NCBI GenBank assembly: GCA_964611645.1
Contig: CAZTAO010000009.1
Coordinates: forward strand, 1-64,000
Length of the DNA: 64,000 nt
Direction of reading: 5' to 3'
Origin: CAZTAO01 sp964611645
Lineage (GTDB): Bacteria > Armatimonadota > UBA5829
The notes beneath the pieces are model-generated. The model worked only from the letters and a program-made list of their open reading frames with translations. It was not told the DNA's origin and did not search any database. Shown piece after piece: positions 48,775-58,797 of this stretch; the stretch's first letter is position 1; the number at the start of each line of letters is the position of its first letter. The position numbers were made by a program, and so were the translations under genes.

Positions 48775-49155
48775 TCACGTCCTCGCCAAAACTGCGCGGG
48801 TGACCCGTCCCTGCTTGTTGATATAGACAAATACGCACCACCAATAGGTTCCGCCAGTAATCATGAGTACTTCCTTCTCAATGGGGAAATGAGGTATCGG
48901 CACCCACCCCGGGTACAACTCATCAAGCTCAGACTGCTTCGTGAGCACCCACCGGGGTTCCCCCAGCCGCTCTATCACCTCGGCCTTGGTCGAGCCGATC
49001 TTCGCGCCTTCGAGCAACTTGTGCTGTGCGCGGCTATTGATGACACGAATTGAGATCAAACCGATCAGCATCAACAGCCCCATCATGACCACTATGGCCG
49101 CGATACACCCGCCGGTCCACAAAAGAGCCTTCTTCAAGACATTCTTAGGTTCCAT
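48775..49155 (-). CDS. Small membrane-anchored protein with SmpA/BamE-like motif
   Basis: A 126-residue protein with one membrane helix (about residues 10-38). Its external part has IGSTKAEVIERLGEPRWV, the helix-turn-strand of the SmpA/OmlA (BamE-like) fold that binds partners near the membrane, then TGGTYWWCVFVYINKQGRV. No lipobox. The first 11 bases overlap the winged-helix regulator, so translation is coupled. Function unknown; in this context it may be part of a small stress or signalling unit. Confidence 0.72.
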   Translation of the reverse strand: MEPKNVLKKALLWTGGCIAAIVVMMGLLMLIGLISIRVINSRAQHKLLEGAKIGSTKAEVIERLGEPRWVLTKQSELDELYPGWVPIPHFPIEKEVLMITGGTYWWCVFVYINKQGRVTRAVLART

Positions 49156-49453
49156 CTCCGCCTCCCGACTTCCCCTTGAGTATCTGCTCCAGGCTCAGGA
49201 CGTACTCCTCGAACGCCTTGCGGCCTTTGGGGGTTATGCGATAGGTGGTGCGGGTCTTGCGGCCTACAAACGACTTCTCAGACTCTATGTAGCCGTTGGT
49301 TTCCAGAACCCCGGTGTGTATGGAGAGGTTGCCGTCGGTGAGGCCGAGGGCGCGCTTGAGGTCGAGGAAGTCGGACTCCCCCAGCGCCGCCAGGTGGGCC
49401 ATTATCATCAGCCGATTCTTCTGATGGATGATCTCGTCTATTTCGTCCCGCAT
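49145..49453 (-). CDS. Winged-helix transcriptional regulator (HTH_34-like)
   Basis: A 102-residue DNA-binding protein. RDEIDEIIHQKNRLMIMAHL, then ESDFLDLKRALGLTDGNLSI (helix-turn-helix), HTGVLETNGYIESEKSFVGR and the wing RTTYRITPKGRKAFEEYV are the landmarks of single-domain winged-helix proteins that pair with small membrane proteins. The ATG at 49453 follows GGTGGT and is four bases after the upstream stop; a start five codons earlier would overlap that gene. Probably controls this operon. Confidence 0.88.
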   Translation of the reverse strand: MRDEIDEIIHQKNRLMIMAHLAALGESDFLDLKRALGLTDGNLSIHTGVLETNGYIESEKSFVGRKTRTTYRITPKGRKAFEEYVLSLEQILKGKSGGGDGT

Positions 49454-49457
49454 ACCG

Positions 49458-50054
49458 CTACCACCCATACCGCTTAGCCATCCAGACGCCGAATACTATG
49501 TGATACAACCCAAACGCCAGAGCCATAAACCAAAGGCTGAAAAGCGGCGCTGCGAAGAACACCAGCCCAATCGCCCCGGTGACGAGTTGAACCACCCCGA
49601 ATATGCGGACTTCTTTCACAGTGAAGATCCCAGCCGCGCACAGGCCCGTTCCGTAGGCCAGCGCCCAGATAGGAGGAATGGCATCGGGAGTATCCTGGCT
49701 GAGGCATACCATCGATATCACAAACCCGATAAACACCCCCGGAGCTACTGCCTTGATCACCTGCCAGAACGCGGGGGTGAAGTAAGCCTGCCAGGTCTTG
49801 CGGCTTCTCCGGTAGCCCAAAAGAAAGTCCTGACCGATGGCCAGCACGAACACGCTGATCCACACTGCGGCGAACTCCGGCTTGAGCTTGTCCCAGTCAC
49901 CCTGCTGCGCAACCCAGACAGTAGCCACAACCCCGGCCATCGCCAACAGCCCCGCAATCACCCCGGACAGTCCGGAGAGATGCGTGTATCTCGCCGACCT
50001 CTCCATGACTTCCCGAATCAGTTTCAGATCGCCCTCGGCCTCAAACTTGTCCAT
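49458..50054 (-). CDS. Hypothetical multi-pass membrane protein, partner of the regulator
   Basis: A 198-residue protein. A charged N-terminal helix (DKFEAEGDLKLIREVMERSA) is followed by RYTHLSGLSGVIAGLLAMAG and about five membrane helices. Proteins with this RYTHLSGLSG opening and a following HTH_34 regulator recur in Acidobacteria and Planctomycetes as I recall, but the role is unknown. The ATG at 50054 is preceded by GAGG, rather close. It is the first gene of the run and lies downstream of the strong terminator at 50152-50181. Confidence 0.8.
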   Translation of the reverse strand: MDKFEAEGDLKLIREVMERSARYTHLSGLSGVIAGLLAMAGVVATVWVAQQGDWDKLKPEFAAVWISVFVLAIGQDFLLGYRRSRKTWQAYFTPAFWQVIKAVAPGVFIGFVISMVCLSQDTPDAIPPIWALAYGTGLCAAGIFTVKEVRIFGVVQLVTGAIGLVFFAAPLFSLWFMALAFGLYHIVFGVWMAKRYGW

Positions 50055-50151
50055 CTTCCTCAGCTCCAATACCTTTGCATAACAAAGGGCTTTGCATGTG
50101 ATACGACCGTACGCCCTGAATTGTTCCAGGGACTTCCCTTGACGCCTCACG

Positions 50152-50181
50152 AAAAAAGGCGGGGCCACTTCTGGCCCCGCC
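50152..50181 (-). terminator. Rho-independent terminator of the giant-protein operon
   Basis: Minus strand: GGCGGGGCC, 6-base loop, GGCCCCGCC, then TTTTTT. It lies 35 bases after the lipoprotein stop at 50216. Confidence 0.92.
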
Positions 50182-50215
50182 TATGTTACTCAACTATGGT
50201 TCTTTTCCTTTCCCC

Positions 50216-50656
50216 CTACTTAGGTGGGGGAGGAGGAGGAGGTACCAGCCCCGGGACAGCGAATGTCACTGCTGTAGAGCTTGCGGTCCTGGCCGCTGTG
50301 TCCTTCACTACAACAACTACCGAGTATGTCTTGGCGGCGGTTGTGCCGTTCGCCGGCGCATTGAACACGCCTGAGTACAGGTCGGCTGCACCCTTGGTCA
50401 TCGTCACGTTGGTAACAGCGTCCTCAGGATCGGTAACCTTCGCCACAACCGTGGACACTCCCGACTCGGCAGTCACGTGAGCGTTGATAGTTACCGGGCC
50501 GCCTGCGAACGTCGGCGCGCTGCTGAGTGAGACGCCGCTGACCGTAGGCGCTCCAGCGATAGGCCCATCCGTACCGCCGCCTCCGCCACCGCCGCAACCT
50601 GCGACCAATACGAGGCCCGCGGCCACCAGGAAACCGATTACTCTACGATAGTCCAT
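50216..50656 (-). CDS. Ig-like lipoprotein, partner of the giant repeat protein
   Basis: A 146-residue lipoprotein. The lipobox is VLVAGC, followed by a seven-Gly run. Residues 38-135 form one Ig-like beta sandwich (TVSGVSLSSAPTFAGGPVTI, TAESGVSTVVAKVTDPEDA, KTYSVVVVVKDTAARTASST), and the protein ends in a Pro-rich tail (VPPPPPPPK). The ATG is a single base after the stop of the giant gene with GAGAGG upstream, so the two are co-translated. It may anchor or cap the large repeat protein at the membrane or wall (inference). Confidence 0.85.
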   Translation of the reverse strand: MDYRRVIGFLVAAGLVLVAGCGGGGGGGTDGPIAGAPTVSGVSLSSAPTFAGGPVTINAHVTAESGVSTVVAKVTDPEDAVTNVTMTKGAADLYSGVFNAPANGTTAAKTYSVVVVVKDTAARTASSTAVTFAVPGLVPPPPPPPK

Positions 50657-50657
50657 A

Positions 50658-53600
50658 TTACTGAGCCTCTCCAGTTAGTCCCACCGGCAAGCCGGGGAAT
50701 ATGATCTCGCAATTGACCGTGGCGCGCATCCAGTATCCCTGCCACGCGCTCATCTGACCAACAGCGGTCGGTATCAGCGACGGGTCATACACCAGGTAGT
50801 ATGAACCACCAGCAGCCGACGAATCCGGATGCCAGCCCCATGCGTAGGCCGTAACCCATCCGGCCGCCGAGGCCGCTCTCAGGGTCTTCACGCCGCCGGC
50901 GCTGCGGACCGTGATCGCATCCAGGTCCCAATCGACCGGGGTAACGAACGGCTGGCCCATCAGGTTCCAACCAGTCGCCAGGCTGACTGAAGTCGCCTTG
51001 GTCTGATCCGGTATAGTCCCGACCGGTGCGCCAGGCGTTACGAAGAACGCCCAGAACCCACGTCCGGGGGTATTCGCCAACGGGTCGAAGAACGACCGGG
51101 TGTCCGGGTAAGTGGCATAGCTGTTGGAGGCAGGCAAGAATGCCCACCAGGAGTTGCCGTTGAACCCAACCACGGTCTTCGGATTCTTCACGTCCGGAAT
51201 GATCGGAACTGAGACCATCGACATTCCGGTCCAGCCACTCGGGGCCGCGTCTACTATCGTTACACGCAAGGTAGTGGAGCCCGTGTTGCCGGCCTTGTCT
51301 GTAGCGGTAACAGTGATTGTCTCTGCAACGCCGTGGACCGTGAGGCCCGCAACGTTCCAGGTCTCTGTCCCTGTGCAGGCTCCGCTGTGACCGGTCTCAT
51401 CGCTCCATGCCACGCTGGCTATACCGGATGTGTCGGTCGCGGTTCCGTTCATCGACAGAGCGCTCGTGTTGCGCGCGCAGCTTGCGGCTGTGCTCGGGAA
51501 GATTATGGCCACCGTCGGGCCGGTAACGTCGAAGCTAACCACGTTGTCGGTGCTGGTAGACGCCGTGTTGCCGTTGCCGGCAGCATCGTGCACCGTGTTG
51601 GCCGCGATGGCCGCAATCACTGTGCCGGTGGTGGTCAGTCCGCCAACGGCCAGGTTATAGGTTGTCCCGGACCCTGTGACTGTGAGGGTCTTCGTGCCGC
51701 CGGCCGTGCCGGTCAGCAGAACTGCGCTGGAGGTGAAGTCCACAACCGGCTTGCTGAACACCACGGTGAAGTTCACCGGGGAGACGCCCGTCGGGTCAGC
51801 CTGTCCCACAGCCTGGTTAACAGTTACCGCCACCGCAGTGGTGTCGATAACATAGCTCACCGAGTTGTCTGTGCTGGTGCTTGCCAGGTTCGGGTTGCCG
51901 GATGAGTCGTGGGCAACACCGGCAGCTATCTTGGCAACCACAGTCCCGCTGGTAACCATCCCGGTTACTGCCACGTTATAGGTGGTTCCACTGCCTGTGA
52001 CCTTGGCCAGCGAGGCGCCCGCAGATCCACTGAGCATAACATTGCCCGTTGCGAAGTCACTCACGCTCTTGCTGAAGACCACCGTGAAGTTGATGGTCGG
52101 AGAGCTTGTTGGATCGGCCTGGCCCACAGCCTGGTTGATCGTCACGCTCGGCTGGGAATTATCGAATGCTACCGAGTTGTCCGAACTGGTCGATGCCAGG
52201 TTCGCATTCCCTGCCGCGTCCGTGGCGACCCCGGCCCCGATGCTGGCGATCAGAGTGCCTGCACCGTCCATCCCGGTAACGGCCACGTTGTATGTAGTGC
52301 CGCTGCCCGTGACTGTCGCGGCCTTGACTCCTCCGACGCTCCCACCAATCGTCACATCGTCCCCGGCGAAGTCGACAACCGGCTCGCTGAACACCACCGT
52401 GAAGTTGACTGGGGACTCATTGGTAGGATCATCCTGACCCACGGCCTGGTTGATCGTTACACTCGGCGCTACATCGTCGAACGTAACGGTGTTGTCTGTG
52501 CTTGTAGACGCGCTGCTTGGGTTCCCAGCGAGATCCTGGGCTGCCCCGGATACGAGTCTGGCTATCACTGTGCCGACCGACGTCATACCGGTCACGGCCA
52601 CGTTGTAGATAGAGCCGCTGCCCGTAACGGTCGCGGACTTGGTTCCACCCGCGGTCCCGGAGAATATGACCCCTGCCGCGCCAAAGTCGATGACCGGCTC
52701 ACTGAAAACAACCGTGAAGTTGATCGGTGAAGCGTTGGTCGGATCAGCCTGACCCGCGGCCTGGTTGATCGTCACTGTCGGGGCGACAAAGTCAAACGTC
52801 ACAACGTTGTCTGTGCTGGCCGACTCAGAGTTCGCATTCCCCACGGAGTCCTGAGCGGCGCCCGCCGGAATGCTCGCTATCACTGTTCCGGTTCCGGTCA
52901 TTCCGCTGATGGCCACATTGTAGGTCGCGCCACTGCCTGTAACCGTTGCCGTCTTGGTCCCTCCGGCAGTGCCGCTAATACTGACGTCAGCCGAGGTAAA
53001 GCCGGTAACCGGCTTGTTGAACTCAACAGTGAAGTTGATGGGTGAAGCGGCTGTCGGATCCAATTGCCCCGCCGCCTGGTTTATAGTCACGGTAGTAGCG
53101 GACTCGTCGAACACCACGACGTTGTCCACGCTGGTGGATGCCTCATTCGGTTCCAGAACAGAGTCGTGAACCACACCCGCCGGGATGGAAGCGATAACCG
53201 TTCCAACACTCGTCATGCCGCTCACGGCAAGGTTGAATGTCATCTGGTCTCCACTATCCGTGGCAACAGCCGTGGTTGCGCCGGCGGTCCCGGAAAGCAC
53301 GGCAGAACTACCGACGAAGTCCGTGACCGGCTTACTGAACGTCACGGTGAAGTTCACCGGGCTCAGGTTGGTCGGATCTGACTGTCCTTCAGCCTGCTCA
53401 ACGGTTACCGTCAAAGGCAGACCGTCATCAAACTGCACTGTGTTGTCTGTGCTTGTGGAAGCGGCGTTGCCGTTGCCCGAGGCATCGTGCGCCACGTTGG
53501 CCGCTATAGTTGCGGTGATGATCGATGAATACGTCACCCCCGAAACCGCTACGTTGTAGGTCGTGCCGCCGCTGGTAACTTCACACGTCAGAGTCTCGCC

Positions 53601-56600
53601 GGCTGAACTCACCAGCGTGACAGAAGCCGAAGTGAAGTCGACTACCGGCTCAGTGAAGACAACCGTGAAGTCTATCGGAAGAGTGGTGGTCGGATCGACC
53701 TGCGTATCGGCCTGGTTGATTGTAACGGCCGGCACTACATTGTCGAACAGCACCGAATTATCCGTCGAGGTGGAGGCCTCGTTGGCATTGTTCGCCGCAT
53801 CGTGGGCAACTCCGGCTTCGATCGAGGCGATAACCGTACCCTCGGAAGTCATACCGGACACACTGACTGTGAACGTCTTGTGGTCTCCACTATCCGTCAA
53901 GACAGCAGTCGTGGCTCCCGCCGTTCCCGTCAAGGTCACGTCAGAGCCGATGAAATCGTCCACCGGCTTGCTGAACACAGCGGTGAAGCTGATCGGCGAG
54001 CTCTTGGTGGGGTCGGCCTGGCCGACTGACTGGTCGATTGTGACAGTCAAAGGAACGTCATCGTATGTCACGGTATTGTCCGTGCTGGTGGAGGCTTTGC
54101 TCGCCCTCCCGGAAGCGCTGTGCGCAACTCCGGCCGCGATGGTCGCTATGACCGTCCCTGGCCCAGCCACGCTCGGCACTGCCACGGTAAAGGTCTTGTG
54201 GTCGCCACTGTCGGTTACTGTTGCAGTAGTGGCTCCCGCGGTTCCGGTAACCGTCACGTCGCCGCCGTCAAAGTCCAGGACCGGTGTGCTGAACACAGCG
54301 GTGAAGTTGATCGGCAGGGCATTTGTCGGATCCGGCTGCCCGAAGGCCTGGTTGATGGTCACGCTCGGGATAAGCTCCAGTGTCACATTGTTGTCCGTGC
54401 TGGTAGACGCAACGTTGGGATTGCCAACGATGTCCGTGACAACTCCAGCCGGTATGGATGCGATAACGCTTCCCTCTCCGCCAACCGCAGTCACCGATAC
54501 GGTGTAGGTGGTTCCGTCCATCGGCGAGATCTCTTTGATGGTGGCGGTGGTGGGATTGGCGGTCCCCATAAGGGCTATGTCGGCAGCGTCAAAGTCCTTG
54601 ACCGCCTCGCTGAACACAGCAGTGAAGTTCACCGGAGTGCCGACTGCGGGGTCCGCCTGCGTTCCAGCCTGATTGATGATAACTGTCGGGCCGGTCACGT
54701 CGTAGCCAACCACGTTGTCATCACTGGTGGAGGCAACATTGCCGATGCCTTCCGAGTCGTATGCTGCGTTCTTGGCTACGTCGGCTATGACAGTGCCGGA
54801 AGTGGTCATACCCTCAACCGCGACATTGTAGACAGCGCCGCTGCCTGTGATAGTTGCAATCTTGGCTCCGCCCGCGCTGCCGCTGATCACCAGTCCGCTG
54901 GCCGAGAAACCGGTCACCGGCGAACTGAACACGACGGTGAAGTTGATCGGTCCCACGTTAGTCGGGTCTGCCTGTCCGACAGCCTGGTTGATGGTCACCG
55001 TATGCGGGCTGACTTCGTACTGGCAGGTGGCTGTGTTGGAAGCCGAGTTACCGACGCCATCCGCATCGTGCGACACGTTCGCCGCAACCGAAGCTATAAC
55101 GCTGCCCGGACCGCTCATTCCGGAAACAGCAACCGTGTATGTCTTGTAGTCGCCACTGTTGGTAACTAGAATGCTCTTGGAACTGTAAGGCACGGTTCCG
55201 GCAACCGTCACAACGCTTCCGCTGAAGTCGTCCACCGGTTTGCTGAACACCACGGTGAACAGGATCGGCTGCGTGGTGGCCGGGGCAGCCTGGCCGTCGG
55301 CTTTGGCTATGGTCACGGTAAGCGGCGTGCGATACGTCACTTCGTTGTCAGTGCTGGTGGAAGCGGCATTGCCGTTCCCCACGCTGTCCTGAGCCACATT
55401 GGCAGGAATGGTAGCTGTGACTGTTCCCGCCTGTGTCATTCCGCTAACGGTAATCGTGTAGGTCTTCTGATCGCCGGTGTCGGCAACGCCTACCCCCACG
55501 GCTCCCGCTGTTCCACCGAGGGTCACGTCACTATCAGAGAAACCGGTTACCGGCTTGCTGAACACTGCGGTGAACTTTATGACAGGATCAGTTGTCGGAT
55601 CTGCCTGATCGGAGGCCTGATCTATGGTAACTGTCGGGGTCCCCACTTCGTAGGTTACCGAGTTATCGGTGCTGGTGGACTCCTGGTTGAAGTTGCCGGC
55701 GTCGTCCTGAGCCTTGCCCCCTGCAATCGCGGCAATGACAGTTCCCGCCTGCGTCATTCCACTAACAGCGACATTGTAGGTTGCGCCGCTGCCGGTCACG
55801 GTTCCCGTGGTCGCTCCAGCAGTGCCCGATAGAGTCACATCACCTGTCGCAAACCCGGTGACGGGTTCTGTGAAGACAACTGTGAAGTTGATAGGAGTGC
55901 CCGACGTCGGGTCGGCCTGAGTATCGGCCTGGTTTATAGTCACCCCCACAACACTGTTGTCGTAAGTTACCTGGTTGTCATCGCTGGTGGATGCCTTGTT
56001 AGGCAGGGTGTAGGTTGGGAAGACCCGGTTGGCAACACCGGCTGCTATGGATGCAGTCACTGTTCCCGAAACAGACATTCCATCAACGCTGACCGTGTAG
56101 GTCATATGGTCGCCGCTATCGGTGACTGTTGCTGTAGTCGCTCCGGCAGTGCCGCCCAAAGTGACGTCGCCAGTCGCGAAGTCTTCCACCACATGGTTGA
56201 AAACAGCAGTAAACAGTATAGGAGCAGACTTTGTTGGGTCCGCCTGACCGACAGCCTGGTTGACTGTCACGGTCAGCGGATCATAGTATATCACTGTATG
56301 GGTTGAATGGTCGGTGAATGTAGCCGCTTCGTTGGTGTTACCCGAAGCGTCAAACGCCACTCCGGCTGGGACATCCGGGGTGACAGTGCCGTCCTGGCTC
56401 ATTCCACTGATGGCAACCTTGTATTTGCGGTCGCCCACAGCCGTGATTACGGCTTTCGACGCGCCCGCCGTCCCCCCGAGTATCACGTCTTGTCGCGCAG
56501 TGTCTCCCGGCACCCACTCGAAGCCGGTGACAGGCTTGCTGAACTCGACGTCAAATGTTATTGGTGTGCCCTGGGTCGGGTCCGGCTGCCCGACAGCCTG

Positions 56601-58631
56601 GTTAATGGTACAGGTGACTGGGCCATTGTCGTAGAAGACTGTGTTGTCTACGCTTGTCGACTGGTAGTTGAAGTTGCCATCGGCATCCTTCGCCTTGTTC
56701 ACCGGAACCAAAGCTATGACGGTTCCTACTCCAGTCATACCACTGACTGCTACATTGAACGTCGTTCCGTCGTTGGGGAATTCCGAACTGACAACCGCAG
56801 TGGTCGCCCCCGCAGTTCCACTCAGAGCGAGATCCGAGCCAATGAAGCCGATCACCGGTTTGCTGAACACCACGGTGAAGTTGATGGGGCTGCCCGATGT
56901 CGGGTCTGCTTGTCCGATCGCCTGGTTGATAGTGCATGTCGGAGCCGGGTCATAATCAACCACGTTGTCCGCTGAAGAGGAATGTATATTCCAGTTAGTG
57001 CCGCCATCCTGGGCCTTGTAGGGATCAATGCTCGCTATAACGGTGCCCTTTTGCGTCATTCCGCTCACAACAACATTATAGGTCCTGGAGTCTTTCACCC
57101 CGGCATCCGGAAGCGTGTCGCCCAACATCGTGGTAACCGAGGTCTGGTTCTGTATCTCGGTAAGCACCACATTGCCGGCTCCGGCAGTTCCGGACAATAC
57201 GACGTCCTCGGCTGTGAACCGGTCCGGGCCTATCATCGGCTCATTGAAGGTTGCCAGGAACCGGATCACTCCGTCAGGAGCAGCCGTCGGATCGTCCTGA
57301 TCCTGAGCCTTTTCAACGCTCACGGTCGGGCGGTCTATGTCGTACCATATCCAGTTGGTGGCAGGGCACAGGATCCGCGGCGCAAACGCCCCAGATCCGG
57401 CGTAAGTATACATATCGTAGTTGAGGTTCGGCGGTGCTTCGGTCGATGCGTTGTTGCTCATACCGAAGTTCCCGCGGTATCCGTCGTTCTCTCTGTTATT
57501 GTTGAGGAACGCGCCTGCGGGTATGCTGGCCACAATCGCACACGACCGGTCTATGCCGTCTATCTCCAAGTTCCACCTGGTCTTGTCGAGTGGCGCCTGC
57601 TCAACGAGGTATCTGTTCATACGAGCATACTCGACGGAACTGAACTCCGCCCCGGTTGCAGCATCGTATGCCTTGATCACAACGTCGTCAACATCAAATC
57701 CGTTGGCAGTGTCGTCAACAAGTGCCACCCCGTAGTCCAAACCCTCGTGCGGGAACAGCGATATGTTGAAAGTAACTCGCGTCGGGGCCGGCGGAGCGCA
57801 GTTTGTCTGCGCCGGAGAAACCCTTGTGATGTGCGGCACGATACCGTAGGTTACGGTATCGTGGCCATAGAACTCTTTCTGAACGGCGGGGGCGGTGGTG
57901 CTGGCGGTGTTGCCATTACCTGCTGCTTCCGTCGCTTTTCCGGCTTCCACGGCAATAATCACGCGGCCGGAGTCGGCCATTACGCTGACTTCAGCGATAT
58001 AGTCGGAATAATATAACCCACTGCCGGGTACCGTCTTTCCGTCGATCAGGAACACATTGCACACGCTCGGATTGGCTGACCCGGACAAGGTAACGTCACC
58101 ACCATTAAAACCGGTCACCGGTTCGCCAAAACTGACTTTGAACCGTATCTTATCACTCACGGTTGGGTCAGGCTGGCCATCGGCTCGATCGATAGTGACA
58201 CCAGTACCGGTCTTGTCGATGACATAAGTCTCTCCCTCAGCGAATCCGGCGGAAAGAAGCTCCAGATCTACGTTCTCGATGGTGGCGCCCTCGTTCACGT
58301 CAAGGCGAATCTCACCGTCACCGGTCCCTGTATTGACCACGACATCCCACTGCGGCATAGGCGCGCCACCGCCAACAGCAGTAGCCGAGTCAACGCTGAA
58401 ACCGCTAATGGGACCATTTGATGGCGTGACAGTAAAATCAGCGGGATCAGCGCCCTGCACAGGCTGATCAAACGTGACTCTCCAGGTAACCTGCGCCGCA
58501 TTCGTCAAGGCCTGCGCGGGATCCTGCCGAACAACGCTGACCACTGTCGGCGCAGCGGCGAATGCTGCCCCGGCACACATAATGAACAGAAGCGCAAGAA
58601 TCCCAATGATCTGCAGTTTCTTAGAAGACAT
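50658..58631 (-). CDS. Giant secreted protein with 19 Ig-like repeats
   Basis: A 2657-residue exported protein with a signal peptide ending AGAAFA. I count 19 copies of a roughly 100-residue beta-sandwich repeat between about residues 145 and 2370. Each begins VTINQAxGQADPT, continues PINFTVVFSxPVxxF and DVxLSGTAG, and closes GTVIAxIxAGxAxD and NxASTSTDNxVTFD. Repeats 1 and 2 are divergent, with about 180 residues between them. The last 285 residues hold another Ig-like module and two GWNL/GFWAF-type domains (SLATGWNLMGQPF, WQGYWMRATVNC). No LPxTG or type IX sorting signal. Probably a surface adhesin or matrix protein. GGAGG precedes the ATG. It shares its transcript with the downstream lipoprotein. 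Confidence 0.9.
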   Translation of the reverse strand: MSSKKLQIIGILALLFIMCAGAAFAAAPTVVSVVRQDPAQALTNAAQVTWRVTFDQPVQGADPADFTVTPSNGPISGFSVDSATAVGGGAPMPQWDVVVNTGTGDGEIRLDVNEGATIENVDLELLSAGFAEGETYVIDKTGTGVTIDRADGQPDPTVSDKIRFKVSFGEPVTGFNGGDVTLSGSANPSVCNVFLIDGKTVPGSGLYYSDYIAEVSVMADSGRVIIAVEAGKATEAAGNGNTASTTAPAVQKEFYGHDTVTYGIVPHITRVSPAQTNCAPPAPTRVTFNISLFPHEGLDYGVALVDDTANGFDVDDVVIKAYDAATGAEFSSVEYARMNRYLVEQAPLDKTRWNLEIDGIDRSCAIVASIPAGAFLNNNRENDGYRGNFGMSNNASTEAPPNLNYDMYTYAGSGAFAPRILCPATNWIWYDIDRPTVSVEKAQDQDDPTAAPDGVIRFLATFNEPMIGPDRFTAEDVVLSGTAGAGNVVLTEIQNQTSVTTMLGDTLPDAGVKDSRTYNVVVSGMTQKGTVIASIDPYKAQDGGTNWNIHSSSADNVVDYDPAPTCTINQAIGQADPTSGSPINFTVVFSKPVIGFIGSDLALSGTAGATTAVVSSEFPNDGTTFNVAVSGMTGVGTVIALVPVNKAKDADGNFNYQSTSVDNTVFYDNGPVTCTINQAVGQPDPTQGTPITFDVEFSKPVTGFEWVPGDTARQDVILGGTAGASKAVITAVGDRKYKVAISGMSQDGTVTPDVPAGVAFDASGNTNEAATFTDHSTHTVIYYDPLTVTVNQAVGQADPTKSAPILFTAVFNHVVEDFATGDVTLGGTAGATTATVTDSGDHMTYTVSVDGMSVSGTVTASIAAGVANRVFPTYTLPNKASTSDDNQVTYDNSVVGVTINQADTQADPTSGTPINFTVVFTEPVTGFATGDVTLSGTAGATTGTVTGSGATYNVAVSGMTQAGTVIAAIAGGKAQDDAGNFNQESTSTDNSVTYEVGTPTVTIDQASDQADPTTDPVIKFTAVFSKPVTGFSDSDVTLGGTAGAVGVGVADTGDQKTYTITVSGMTQAGTVTATIPANVAQDSVGNGNAASTSTDNEVTYRTPLTVTIAKADGQAAPATTQPILFTVVFSKPVDDFSGSVVTVAGTVPYSSKSILVTNSGDYKTYTVAVSGMSGPGSVIASVAANVSHDADGVGNSASNTATCQYEVSPHTVTINQAVGQADPTNVGPINFTVVFSSPVTGFSASGLVISGSAGGAKIATITGSGAVYNVAVEGMTTSGTVIADVAKNAAYDSEGIGNVASTSDDNVVGYDVTGPTVIINQAGTQADPAVGTPVNFTAVFSEAVKDFDAADIALMGTANPTTATIKEISPMDGTTYTVSVTAVGGEGSVIASIPAGVVTDIVGNPNVASTSTDNNVTLELIPSVTINQAFGQPDPTNALPINFTAVFSTPVLDFDGGDVTVTGTAGATTATVTDSGDHKTFTVAVPSVAGPGTVIATIAAGVAHSASGRASKASTSTDNTVTYDDVPLTVTIDQSVGQADPTKSSPISFTAVFSKPVDDFIGSDVTLTGTAGATTAVLTDSGDHKTFTVSVSGMTSEGTVIASIEAGVAHDAANNANEASTSTDNSVLFDNVVPAVTINQADTQVDPTTTLPIDFTVVFTEPVVDFTSASVTLVSSAGETLTCEVTSGGTTYNVAVSGVTYSSIITATIAANVAHDASGNGNAASTSTDNTVQFDDGLPLTVTVEQAEGQSDPTNLSPVNFTVTFSKPVTDFVGSSAVLSGTAGATTAVATDSGDQMTFNLAVSGMTSVGTVIASIPAGVVHDSVLEPNEASTSVDNVVVFDESATTVTINQAAGQLDPTAASPINFTVEFNKPVTGFTSADVSISGTAGGTKTATVTGSGATYNVAISGMTGTGTVIASIPAGAAQDSVGNANSESASTDNVVTFDFVAPTVTINQAAGQADPTNASPINFTVVFSEPVIDFGAAGVIFSGTAGGTKSATVTGSGSIYNVAVTGMTSVGTVIARLVSGAAQDLAGNPSSASTSTDNTVTFDDVAPSVTINQAVGQDDPTNESPVNFTVVFSEPVVDFAGDDVTIGGSVGGVKAATVTGSGTTYNVAVTGMDGAGTLIASIGAGVATDAAGNANLASTSSDNSVAFDNSQPSVTINQAVGQADPTSSPTINFTVVFSKSVSDFATGNVMLSGSAGASLAKVTGSGTTYNVAVTGMVTSGTVVAKIAAGVAHDSSGNPNLASTSTDNSVSYVIDTTAVAVTVNQAVGQADPTGVSPVNFTVVFSKPVVDFTSSAVLLTGTAGGTKTLTVTGSGTTYNLAVGGLTTTGTVIAAIAANTVHDAAGNGNTASTSTDNVVSFDVTGPTVAIIFPSTAASCARNTSALSMNGTATDTSGIASVAWSDETGHSGACTGTETWNVAGLTVHGVAETITVTATDKAGNTGSTTLRVTIVDAAPSGWTGMSMVSVPIIPDVKNPKTVVGFNGNSWWAFLPASNSYATYPDTRSFFDPLANTPGRGFWAFFVTPGAPVGTIPDQTKATSVSLATGWNLMGQPFVTPVDWDLDAITVRSAGGVKTLRAASAAGWVTAYAWGWHPDSSAAGGSYYLVYDPSLIPTAVGQMSAWQGYWMRATVNCEIIFPGLPVGLTGEAQ

Positions 58632-58791
58632 CTCTCAATTCCTCCACCGTCTTGCAATGAACCCTGGATTGCTCCGCCCACATCTGCCGGAGACAAGAAA
58701 CAAGCTCAAATATGGCGTTCCAGCCAGCCCGCGTACAGCCACGAATGCTTGCCCCAGGAGTAAGTTTGCCTTTCCCGGGAGCCAATGGCAT
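58632..58791 (-). promoter_or_regulatory. Long, possibly structured 5' leader of the giant gene
   Basis: About 160 bases lie between the predicted transcription start and the ATG. The first 80 bases can close with CCATTGGC-type sequence (58781-58788) pairing to the 3' GCCA (58713-58716), enclosing AAAGGCAAAC (58764-58773) and GGGGCAAGC (58747-58755). AAAGGCAAAC also occurs in c-di-GMP-I (GEMM) riboswitches, but the normal P2 hairpin with its GNRA loop is missing. No class assigned. Confidence 0.4.
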
Positions 58792-58797
58792 TAGGGT

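Noticed and set aside
53563..58016. Several long plus-strand frames inside the giant gene
   Set aside because: They mirror the roughly 300-base repeat of the minus-strand gene, giving repeated peptides without their own starts.
50658..58631. Regular repeats as a CRISPR array or satellite
   Set aside because: The period is about 300 bases, is in frame, and varies mainly at third positions; it encodes Ig-like domains.
58700..58790. Strict c-di-GMP-I riboswitch call
   Set aside because: AAAGGCAAAC is present but the P2 hairpin with GNRA loop and the second core are not, so only a generic leader is reported.
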